A stretch of DNA of 64,000 bases from Agapanthus africanus (lineage: Eukaryota > Streptophyta > Magnoliopsida > Asparagales > Amaryllidaceae): the NCBI GenBank assembly GCA_030015575.1, contig CM057339.1, positions 769,374,809 through 769,438,808 of the forward strand, written 5' to 3'. Below the pieces are notes generated by a model. That model searched no databases, was not told the origin of the DNA, and worked only from the letters and a program-made list of their open reading frames with translations. Position numbers and translations under genes: made by a program. Every line of letters starts with the position of its first letter. The stretch's first letter is position 1. Positions 1 to 9,674 of this stretch are shown here, piece by piece.

Positions 1-2682
1 AAAAGGTAGAGAACTGGGAATATGTGATATGTCTCTAAATGTTAGAGAATGGTGCAATTGTTGCAGCCAAGTCAGTTGGAAAATATCACCTTGTATTACC
101 AAATGGTAAATACATTGATTCTGAACAAATGTTATTAGATACCGAACCTGATATACAGCATTATATCAGATTATTTATTAAGTTAAAGAAGGATATAATT
201 CTATATTGCAGGATAATATTGTGAACATTTTCCTTAATCAAGAGTTGATTGGATCATGCACGTTATGAAATGGCATATATGTTCTAAATCAAACCACAGT
301 TCAAAGTATCTAGAACACACACAAGAGGAGTAGTTCAGAAATGAATGAATCCTTCTAGTGGCATTGTAGACTAGGTCATATCGATGCGACACGACTAGCT
401 AAGTTACATAAGTATGAATATGAGAATCTGTTCGAATTTTCATCTTATGATACTTGCCAGTATTGTCTCAAAGGTAAAATGACCAGTTCTCCGTTTACTG
501 GAAATAGAGAAAAAGTTACTGAACTCTTAGGACGGATACATGATGATGTATTCGGTCCTATGTCTACAAATGCCAGGGTTGGTTCTTACTACTTCATTAC
601 ATTCATCGACTATCTCTCAACATTCGGACATGTGTTCCTGTTGAAACACGAGTCTGAAACTTTTGAGAAATTCAAAGAATATAAACTTGAAGATTAAGAA
701 CCAGAAGGGTAGAAGTATTAAAGTCCTTCGATGCGATCGAGGAGGCGAATATTTGGGCATGGAGTTCCTGGAGTTTCTAAAAGAGAATGAGATTCTCTCT
801 CAGTTTACTCCTTCGTATACACCACAGCACAACGGTGTATCGGGACGGAGGATGCACACCCTATGAGATATGGCGCGCTCTATGATGAGTATTGCTAAGT
901 TACCTGTTTTCTTTTGGAGTTATGCACTTGAGAAGCTGCATACCTATTGAATGAGGTTACATCCAAATCAGTGCCTACCACTACATATGATATATGGAAT
1001 GGAAAGAGACCGTGTCTTAAACGAGTTAAGATATGAGGTTGTCCGGCCTATGTTGAAAAGCAAAATCCGGACAAACTCGAGGCAAGGCCAGTTCTGTAAG
1101 TTTGTTGAATATCCCAAACATTTGCGAGGGAATATCTTCTACCACTCTGAGGAGCAAAAGGCGTTTTGTTTCTCAGCATGCCACCTTTTTAGAAAAGGAA
1201 TTTCTTGTGAAGAAATTAGTGGTCATGAGGTAGAACTGGAAGAGTTCCGGCTGGACAAACTAACATCTGATGATTTGGTAAAACCAAAGGATTTAATAGT
1301 CTCCGACGAACCTCAGCCTCTCCGCGAATCTGGTAGGGTTCCTCATCCACCTGAGAGATACTACGGTTTCCTCAGTGACGGTAGGAGCGAGGATTGCATC
1401 ATGGTTGATGATGACCCAACCAGGTTCAGGCAGGCCATCACGAGTGGGGACTCTGTGAAAATGGCTGGATGCTATGCAATTAAAGATGGAATCCATGCAC
1501 ACCAACAAAATATGACTTTGAATATTGCACCTGAAGGGGTAAAACCCATTGGGAGCAAATGGATCTTGAGAAGATTCTTGGTGTAAATGGAAAATTTGAG
1601 ACTTTCAAAGCTATGCTTAAGTCCATCAGGATTAAAAGCAAGCATCGCGGAGCTGGAATATCTGTTTTGATGTGGCAGTCAAAGAGTTTAACTTCATCAA
1701 AATGGTAGATGAACCTTGTATATACAAGAAGGTTGTAGGGAGTAAGGTTGTCTTCCACGTATTGTACGTAGATGACATACTCTTGATAGGAAATGGTTTC
1801 CTATGCTGCACTCGGTCAAGCTCCTCTTATCACGAGGATTCTCCATGGAAGATCTGGATGATACCTACTACATCTTGTGGTTTATGATCTATGGTGATCG
1901 ATCTAAGTGGATGTTGGGAGTGTCCCAAATCCAGGTACATTAACACCATACTAAAGTGGTTTCGTATGGAGGATTCTAAGCGTGGTAGTTCGCCCACTTA
2001 CTCATGAATCACTCTCTCCAAAAATATGTCTTCCAAGACTGATTTGGAGAAAGCTCACATGCAAGAGATACCCTATGCTTCAGCAGTAGGCTCTATCATG
2101 TGTGCGATGTTTTGTACCAGACCAGATGTAGCTAACTCACCAGGTGTAGTGATTAGGAATCAATCGGATCTTGGGAAAATCACTGGATAGCTGTGTAGGA
2201 CATTCTTAAGTACTTGAGAAGTACTAAAGAAATGTTCTTGGTGTTTGGTAACGGTGAAAAGTCAGTCTTGGGTTTTGTCTTTACCCTCAGTAGAGGAACG
2301 GTATGTTGGAAGAGTTCCAAGCTAGATACCGTGGCAATCTAGACGATAAAGGCTGAATACATTGCTACCAACGATACTACCAAAGTGGGTGTCTAGATAA
2401 TCTTGTTCATGAGATGAACATGGTTCTTACCATTGAGCATCCAATAACTGTTATTGTAACGACAATGGAGTTGTGGCTTATACCTAGGAACACCGGTCCC
2501 ATCAGCGGTCCAGACATATTCTGAGGCAAGTATCACCTGATCAGGGAGATGGCTGATCTCCAAGGGATCGAGGTCAGGAGAGTTGACGTGAAGGATAACA
2601 CGGCGGATCCACTCACAAAGGCCTTTCCCCAGAGAGACTTCTATAGGACGTTGAGCATGAGATACTGCAACAAATGACCTTA
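1..2682 (+). pseudogene. Decayed copia pol (integrase, RT, RNase H remnants) of A1
   Basis: Short frames in all three phases keep the order of a Ty1/copia polyprotein. The GAG-pre-integrase region with its HxRxGHI-type motif is near 357-470. The integrase core, with a DRGGEYL motif, lies at about 480-870. The RT keeps YVDDILLIGN near 1765-1795, and RNase H remnants (AEYIA, then a CDNG-like stretch) lie at about 2230-2640. Stops and indels break every domain, so no functional protein is possible. The closest intact relative in the window is the 1323-codon frame of element C. Gag and protease lie left of the window or are lost. Confidence 0.85.
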
Positions 2683-2697
2683 GTGCAAGTGGGAGAT
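2683..2697 (+). other. Polypurine tract of A1
   Basis: The purine-rich GTGCAAGTGGGAGAT directly precedes the TG that opens the 3' LTR. The same 15 bases stand in the same place in A2 (53903) and twice in C (33536, 37103). In LTR retrotransposons this tract primes plus-strand DNA synthesis. Confidence 0.85.
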
Positions 2698-3732
2698 TGT
2701 TAGTTATATGTATGCCTTAGAGGCCATTACTGTACATGTGATGTATATTATAGTGGATGCTTGGACATATATAGGGAGGACTTTTTTGCTCGACATGATA
2801 GTATGCTATCTGGTTGCTCTTTATCTTAATATGTACACTTATTGTCTCTCTCTTACATGTTGATAAAGCCCTTACGATGAGTACTTGACTACCAGGATTA
2901 TGATGCAGATCATACTAGTGGAGCTGAGGTAGTCGGTAAGTACATCCTTCAAATGTCCCTAGTCGTGGGAGTATCGAGACATGGCATCGACATTCCAGAG
3001 TAGACTAGCGTATGCGTTTCTTGACCCATATGATGGGCGATGGATGATCGCATATCCATTTATGTTTGACATCAGAGAAGGTATACGGGTCCTCAGTGGA
3101 GACTGGGTACACTGAACGGACTCGCCGAGAACTTCTAGATGGTATTATACCTATCGTCGGATAGCAGTTCTCTGGTGACACTGGTACTTGTTAGTCTGTC
3201 AACCCGAGATCGTCATAGAGTCTTGTGTGATTCCCACTGTGCTTTGATTTCCACCTTACCACATTCAAGAGATCGTGCAAAACGGTGGTTTTTGGGTACA
3301 GTCCCGAGTCACATGGAGGTAATGAGCGATAGGAGGGGATTCGTCTCTCCCGGTATTGGGGGTTGATATTGCGCTATGCTCGATTGGCCATAACAGGAAA
3401 TCCCTGGCCAGGGTTGTTGAGATCTACTGGTAAGTGTTATCAGTAGTTTCTCGAACCGTTATGGACCTTGCATCGGCATGACTTATCAGGCTATTGGGAT
3501 CTGACGTTATACCACCCCCAGGCTGTGATATGCGGCATATCTGACTAAGAGACCGGACTGTACGGTAGTGTTACTGATTAGATTCACAGGAGTATAAGCA
3601 GGCTTGCTTGTTGATCTTCTGATCACTCAATACTTGGGTGACCGTTATGTTTAGCAGACCACTTGCGGCTTGTGGGTGTTTAATATGATCATCACCTACT
3701 GCCGGCGTATTGACGAGTCTTTAGAGTCCTAC
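2698..3732 (+). repeat. A1 3' LTR, first segment
   Basis: It starts TGTTAGTTATATG and aligns to the first ~1.04 kb of the A2 LTRs, up to 'gagtcctac'. There the solo LTR S begins, and CCTAC at 3728-3732 is the left copy of its target duplication. No coding potential; the short frames here are chance. Confidence 0.88.
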
Positions 3733-4269
3733 TGTTCTCCGCCGAAAGACGCGACCGGGACGTTGGGATGTCAGGGCCTGAATTCCGAGGGCAGATGCTA
3801 TTTGGTGCTATCCGTCCACCTCTCCGAAGATGCCAAGTTGATTTATGGCACCGTGTATCGAAGGTATAGACGGATGCGGCCGATGTAGCAGACTTCGTCA
3901 GATTCCCCCTCATTTGAGGGGTTTTTGATTGTGGGGACGCTCTTCCTTGCAGGCGCAAGCCCCTGCAGTTAATTACGTTACCGCATCGCGGTAACCACTT
4001 TCGCCTTCTCCAGATGGTCACTTCGTGTCGTGGGTGTTTGTTTTGTTTTTGGTTGCCCGTGGATTGTATACGAAGACTAATTTTGGTTGTCACCCATAGG
4101 ACGTGAATTAGTCCAAATCCGTATTTTCTTAGATTTGGGTTTGGGGGTTGGTTTAAGGATACGTTAGCCTCATTTGAGACTAAAATTAACTTAAACTTTT
4201 GTTAAGGATACGTTAGTCTCATTTCAGACTAAGATCAACTTAACAAGATCGTTTAGATCCAACAAGAGA

Positions 4270-4560
4270 GCATTTGGACTCAGTTGTTTAGGGGACATTG
4301 TGGTCGATTACCAGTTTAAGGACATAGTGGTCCATTGTTAGTTTAAGGACATCTCGGTCCAATGTTAGTTTAAAGACATCTCGGTCAAGGTCAAGGACAT
4401 CATAGTCCGTGAGTTTAAAGACCTCACAGTCAAGGTTAAGGACATCATAGTCCATGAGTTTAAGGACCCCACAGTCCATAGTTTAAAGACGTCATAGTCT
4501 GTAAAGTTTAAGGACATCATAGTCCATGAGTTTAAGGACCCCACAGTCTATGGAATGATT
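4270..4560 (+). repeat. Degenerate ~22-bp tandem repeat in S
   Basis: Imperfect units of the type GTTTAAGGACATCATAGTCC recur about a dozen times. The reverse-complement counterpart in T2 (60840-61080) has units of the type GGACCGCAATATCCTTAAAC. The minus-strand frame through it is a repeat artefact. No function is apparent. Confidence 0.7.
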
Positions 4561-5005
4561 GGTTATCGGGACCCGTCACCTCTTTGAAGACGTTGAAGGA
4601 TTACAACGACAAATCTCAAAGGAGTGAAGAGATGTACCCTTGAACCAGAGTCGATTGAGATCTGTAGTCCAATTTAGGGCTAAGATCAATTAATTAGATT
4701 ATGAGCACATTGGCTCAGTTAGATTTGAATTGAGGACTTATGACCAATTTGGGCTAAGTCTAATTAAGTTTAGAATGTTGGCCCTTTGTTGGCCTGTTGA
4801 AACTTTGTCTGAGTTCAACCCCTCATTATTTAACAAAGCTAAACAAGAGTTTGAGGGCTATGAGAACATTTTGTTTTTGAGCATTAAGCACTATAGCTCT
4901 GGATTTTAAGGCTCATTTGAAGGAGATATTTGCCTCTGAAAAACTTAGCCAATTTGGACTAAGCTGGTTTTAGAATAGTGTTAAACACTAAAGGACATCT
5001 GGTGG

Positions 5006-6908
5006 TCACGTGTCCTCACGTGATGTATTTAAAACAGTGTTAAACACTGGAGACAAAATGCTCAAAATAGTGTAAAACACTAGAAAAAAAGGGGTCACGT
5101 GGGGTCACGTGAAGAGCCTGAGATAGGGCCAGACCTCCTTTATTTTGTTCTCAAAATTGCAAATAAGTGTTAAAACACTTTTGGTTTTCAAACCATCACG
5201 TGTGGGCACGTGATGGGTACCCATGCATTGATTATTAAAGTGTTTATTAGGGGTCACGTGGGGACACGTGAGGGCGCCCAAAATTGATTCTGTTCTTGGG
5301 TTTGGTTCCCTTTTGTTTTGAGGGTCACGTGTGAGCACGTGAGGCATTGCCTCCAGATTAATTCCTTCTTATTTTTAGGAATCTGTTTAAGGGTCACGTG
5401 GGAGCACGTGAGGCATTGCCTCCAAACTTTTTCTTTCTCATTTTGAGGAATCTGTTTGAGGGTCATGTGGGGGCACGTGACCATGTCTCATTCATTCTTT
5501 TCTGATCATTAAAGGAAGGGTCACGTGTTGCCACGTGACCACGTTTACATGCATGGATAATTTGAGTCCTTTGTTTGAGAATTAAATTCTTTGTAGGGTT
5601 AAACCCTAATTCTGTTTTTAGAGGAATTAAATTCCTATGTATGTAGAAGAATTAAATTCTTATTTGGGAGAATTAAATTCTCATGTGGGGTTAAACCCTA
5701 GTTCTGTTTAAAGGAATTAAATTCCTATGAATTTGGGTGAATTAAATTCTCATGTAGGGTTAAACCCTAGTTTTGTTTAGAGGAATTAAATTCCTATGAA
5801 TTTGGGAGAATTAAATTCTCATATAGGGTTAAACCCTAGTTTCATTTTGAGGAATTAAATTCCTAAGAATTTGGGGGAATTAAATTCTTTAAACTTAAAT
5901 TATCCCTCTAAGTTTTGGATCTGCATGGCAGAATCTCCCCGATGAGAATTAAATTCTCAACCTGTGGGGAGATCTGCTTCTGCAGATCTTCAACCAAAGG
6001 AAGAACTAAGTTCTTGTTCAGAAGAGTTAAACTTTTAAGTTGAGAATTAAATTCTCTTTTTGTTTTATAGAGCTTAGATCTCTTTCCCCTTTCTCACCTA
6101 GGGTTTCTTTTCTCTTCTGAAGAAATTTTCTTTTCTCTCTTGAGAATTAAATTCTCCTCTCTTTTTTTCTCTCTGTTCTTCTCTCAAAAAAATGTAGATC
6201 CCCTCTCTTCTCTTCTTGGCTCCTATTTATAGGAGAAAGAAAAGAATCAATTTGTTTTGTCAATATTTTATTGAATGATTTTAATTGATTTTGTAACCAA
6301 CATGATCTTTTAGATCACTCAGTGAATTTTATTCACCATTAGATTTTTAATCCAGAAGATATTCTGTTTTTTATTCTTGGCGAATTTCAGGGAAATCTTT
6401 CCTTGTATAAAATCTTTCCATAAATTGGTGATTTTTAATCACCATTGGATTTTTAATCCAACGGTGCTATATTTTACAGAGCACAACCCTTTCTGTTTGG
6501 AAAGATTTAAAGAGATGTTTTCCCAGTTAGGATCTTTAATTTCCTTTAATTAGAATTTAATTCTATTAATTCATAGATCTTTAGGAACCCGTCACGTGTT
6601 GGCACGTGACCCCCTGATTAAGCATTTGACCAGAATTTAATTCTGTTGTTTTAAAAAACTCAGGAATTATCACGTGTTAGCACGTGACCCTTAGTCTCGT
6701 GTTGCCACGTGATGCCCCATTGGGGTTTTTCCTTATTATTTTATTATACCTTTAATTCCTTTCAGTGGGTTTAAAGGCCCATCACGTGTTGGCACGTGAC
6801 TCCACTGATTAACTATTTCCAATTATTTATTTTATTCAATGCCCACAGGCTTTGTCTGTAAATGGTCACGTGTCTGCACGTGATGCCCGGTCACGTGTGA
6901 GCACGTGA
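5006..6908. repeat. Array of 14 paired CACGTG boxes with fixed 4-bp spacing (LTR S)
   Basis: Fourteen copies of TCACGTG-N4-CACGTGA start near 5006, 5095, 5196, 5254, 5335, 5394, 5463, 5521, 6592, 6670, 6695, 6782, 6866 and 6891. Twelve are perfect; 5463 and 6695 have one mismatch each. The four spacer bases vary freely (TCCT, GGGT, TGGG, TTGG and others) while both arms stay fixed. CACGTG is the plant G-box, bound by bHLH and bZIP factors. Box centres are 10 bp apart, about one helical turn. A regulatory role is inferred. Confidence 0.85.
5576..6160. repeat. Array of short AT-rich palindromes in LTR S
   Basis: Near-perfect palindromes alternate here: GGAATTAAATTCC, GAGAATTAAATTCTC and AGGGTTAAACCCT, roughly fifteen modules. 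Part of the block (about 5713-5860) repeats with a period near 68-69 bp. The same palindromes, reverse-complemented, occur in the T2 LTR at about 59650-59820. Confidence 0.78.
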
Positions 6909-7125
6909 TGCCTCATAACTTTTGATCCCGAATGAATTATGAGGCCCATAATATATCAAATCGAAGGATTTTTCGAGACACTTTCGATACCATCAGAATT
7001 TAGCTGTTTCTCATTCGGGAGTTTGTTAAAAGACAGCCCGGAAAATACTGGTTCGCATTTTCTTAAGCGTATTACTGCCATTTGATACCTTGAGCTCTTT
7101 TGCGCAGAAATTTTTTACAGGAACA

Positions 7126-8035
7126 CCTACACAGAGATTTCCTGGTTCATGCGAAACGAAGTAGGAGCGCATATGTGATATGTGCGGGACCGAGATTAAT
7201 GCGCGTATGTGATACCGCATTCTATTCTCGCGATATGTGATATCGGTCGGTTATATGTGATATAGCCGGGTTATCGGATCAAGTGTTGATTCGATAGATT
7301 GTTACATTTGATATTAGCCGGTTGTATGTGATATAGCCGGATTATTAAATCAAGTGTTGATTTAATAATTTAATGTATAAGTATATATTTGATATATTGA
7401 ATTACATTAACTAATATTAGCTCACTTAAATATTTCTTTTTCTCACTAGTGTACACTTGGTATATATGTGATATATATTAATGTACATCTTTTGTGTCAT
7501 GCTTGATGCCACATGCAACATGGGTGTATGAGACTTACACCATGCTTATAATAATTTGAGGGTTTTGTTTATTTAAAATAAATCAAATTAGTTGGAAACC
7601 GTCACATGGTTGAAACTTGTAGAAGCTTGTGGAACCATTGACCAAGTCCACTAATTTTGTTTTACTTGAAGATATTTATTAACCCAACCATTATTGTTTA
7701 CCCATGGTTTATTCTCTACATGAGTTAGTGTATGACACTAACTCACCCATGGTTGCTATTCTCACCTCATGAGTTTCATTCTCATCTCCACTTCATCTTC
7801 TTCTTCCTCATGAGAAAGCTTTCTAGCTTTTCAAATGGTGAAGAAATATTGTGAGAAAAATAAATCTAAAGTGAGCAAAATTCCTATTTCATCATCCTTT
7901 ACTATATTAACCATATAGTTTAGGGTGTTTGCTTCACTAATCTACCATTAGTGAAGAGGTAGCATGAGATTGAGTCTCCTTGACGTAGATCATCTTCGGC
8001 CTCGAAGACTTCGAGCAAGCTTGTTCATTTCTTCA
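7126..8035 (+). repeat. A1 3' LTR, second segment
   Basis: It begins with the right-hand CCTAC of S and continues the A1 LTR, aligning with A2 from about 46670 to 47590. It contains several 'TATATGTGATATAGCCGG' stretches and ends at CTTCA (8031-8035), the left target duplication of gypsy element B. No gene. Confidence 0.87.
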
Positions 8036-8374
8036 TGTTGGGGTAAAAATTTACACCCCGGTTGACCAAGTCAAAATCAAAGTCAACCCCAAGCCAAGTG
8101 GGCCCAAGCCCAGATCCAGTGGGCCCATGCCTGGGTCGAGCCCGAACATGAAGCGGCCGGCCTCCCCCCATGCCAAGATAAAAAAAAATTTGTAATAAAT
8201 AATTTTGTTGCATTTCTTTTATTTTATTTATGGATAAATGTAAGAAAAATAGGCATAAAGCCAAATTTTTGTAAAGCCCATGGCTTATGTGCAAAAAGAA
8301 ATGGCACATGAGCCATGAAATAGGCAAAATGCCATTTTGTGAAACCCAAAGGGCTATGTGTAAAGTGTATGGCC

Positions 8375-8380
8375 TATAAA
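8375..8380 (+). promoter_or_regulatory. Probable TATA box of B (5' LTR)
   Basis: TATAAA lies in 'ggccTATAAAggcaagg', about 340 bp into the LTR. The 3' LTR has the same box at 20348-20353. If it is used, RNA would start near 8405, which puts the GC-rich minisatellite inside the transcribed leader. The position is inferred from the motif alone. Confidence 0.55.
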
Positions 8381-8774
8381 GGCAAGGATAATGAAATATC
8401 CCAACAACTTTTTCTCTCTCCAAAAAAGTTTCAGAGCTGAGCTCTTTCTTCCTTCTCCAAGGTTCCAAAACCTTCTTCTTTCTTTTGAATTAAATCAAGA
8501 GTTTTACTCTTCCTTTTTCAAAACAAATTAGTTTTCCACCACAAAACCCACATAGGGGAACTTGGATCTGTCATCAGATCTTAAAAAGGAGAGATTTTGA
8601 TATCTCACATCTCTTGATCTTCAAGATCCAGCAAGCAACAGGAGGAAGAAGAAGAATATCTTTCACTAAACACCCCAAAAAGAAGAAAAAACACATTCAG
8701 GAGTCCAACTCCTCTCTGATTTCTCTTCTGAGAAATTTTTTCAGGCTAAAAGCCTCTTGTGCCTCTCCGGCGCG

Positions 8775-9050
8775 CAGCGCAAGTGCGCAAGGCGCCAGCG
8801 TGCCGACACGTGGCGCGCGCGCTTGCGCACCTGCGCGTTTGCGCAAGTGCTCAAGGCGCCCGCGTGCCGACACGTGGCGTGCGCACCTGTGCGCTTACGC
8901 AAGTGCGCAAGGCGCCCGCGTGCCGACACGTGGCGTGCGCACCTGCGCACCTGCGCAAGTGCGCAAGGCGCCCGCGCGCCGACACGTGGCGCGCGCGCCT
9001 GCGCACCTGCGCAAGTGCGCAAGGCGCTCCCGTGCCGACACGTGGCCCCC
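8775..9050 (+). repeat. GC-rich ~56-bp minisatellite with DRE/ABRE-like cores (5' LTR of B)
   Basis: Five units share TGCCGACACGTGGC, with GCCGAC starting at 8802, 8866, 8922, 8978 and 9034 (spacing 64, 56, 56, 56). The DNA between is built from GCGCAAGTGCGC-like and ACCTGCGC words. GCCGAC matches the plant DRE/CRT core and CACGTGGC the ABRE/G-box core; they overlap in each unit. The 3' LTR copy has six units. The block stands out from its AT-richer neighbourhood in GC and CpG content. Confidence 0.85.
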
Positions 9051-9539
9051 ACGCATCCCTTGGATGCCTTTTCCCTCTCTTTTTATGTACATACATATAC
9101 ACATACATATGTATACAAATGTACACATACACATACTCCGCCACACTCTCCCCCTCCAAAAAATTTTCGGGCCGGGGCGCTGCCCCGAACTCCGCAAGGG
9201 GGCTGCTAGCCCCCTTGACCCCCAGCCCGCTATCCGGGTAGCGGGACCCCCGTAAAAACTCTGCGTGGCTCCCGATATATCCAAAACCCCCTTTCAAAAC
9301 AAAACACACGCACACTGCACATTGAGTTCGCATGACCAATTTCACCCAAAAAATCGGAGGTTCCCTCGCCCCAAAGGCGAGGGGTAATTAACGGCAGCTT
9401 AGTCCGCGGCTGCCGGAGATTCGGATCCCCATCATCATTAAACCCCGGCCTACCCTAGGCAGGGGGAATCTGTAGTACGCCTGACAAGCGCTCGCGTATT
9501 CCCATCTCACTGGGGTGACGAAAAACACCCTACAGGCTC

Positions 9540-9557
9540 TGACACGCCCGGTGGGAC
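9540..9557 (+). other. Primer binding site of B
   Basis: TGACACGCCCGGTGGGAC begins 5 nt after the 5' LTR. It differs at one base from TGGCACGCCCGGTGGGAC, a form I associate with plant Tat-type elements. The isoacceptor cannot be assigned without a tRNA comparison. The leader from here to the first ATG is only about 120 nt and ends with a T-tract and TGCAG at about 9640-9656, which looks like a 3' splice site. Confidence 0.6.
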
Positions 9558-9674
9558 CGATCTCTCCTCCCATATTTCGGGTTAAGCGTTCATGCGAACT
9601 CAATCAATATACATATCGATTGCTTATACTGAAATGATGTTTTTTTTTCGTGCAGCAATCAACTTTCGACGACA

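Larger units (their letters stand above)
3733..7125 (-). mobile_element. Solo LTR S of a Tat/Ogre-like gypsy family, inserted in the A1 LTR
   Basis: The 3393-bp insert has TGTTCT...GGAACA ends and is flanked by CCTAC on both sides (3728-3732, 7126-7130). The host LTR resumes in register at the right junction. There is no coding frame, primer site or internal pair of LTRs, so it is a solo LTR left by LTR-LTR recombination. Its reverse complement resembles the 5' LTR of T2 (58573 onward): paired CACGTG boxes, GAATTAAATTC palindromes, and a shared block holding TATACAATCCACGGGC and a 'GGATTTGGACTAAT' stretch. That places S on the minus strand. The two LTRs are clearly diverged, so they are related subfamilies rather than one family. 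Confidence 0.86.
8036..9534 (+). repeat. 5' LTR of B
   Basis: It opens TGTTGGGGTAAAAATT and closes AAAACACCCTACA. In order it holds a likely U3, a TATAAA at 8375, a pyrimidine-rich stretch, a GC-rich minisatellite (8775-9050) and a CA/TA-rich stretch (about 9085-9140). The long frames called on both strands here (8614-9345) come from the GC-rich repeats and are not genes. Confidence 0.92.

Noticed and set aside
5590-5840. Telomere-like CCCTAAA/TTTAGGG repeats
   Set aside because: The word is AGGGTTAAACCCTA, a palindrome separated by other sequence, not a head-to-tail heptamer. It belongs to the palindrome set of LTR S.
3733-7125. S as a complete non-autonomous element (LARD or TRIM) rather than a solo LTR
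   Set aside because: No direct repeat pair, primer site or polypurine tract was seen inside it, while its whole length resembles the LTR of T2.
8614-9345. Several overlapping long frames on both strands rich in Cys, Arg, Ala and His (and again at 20587-21361)
   Set aside because: They come from the GC-rich minisatellite of the B LTR, where stops are rare in every phase. They have no domain, differ between the two LTR copies, and are absent outside them.
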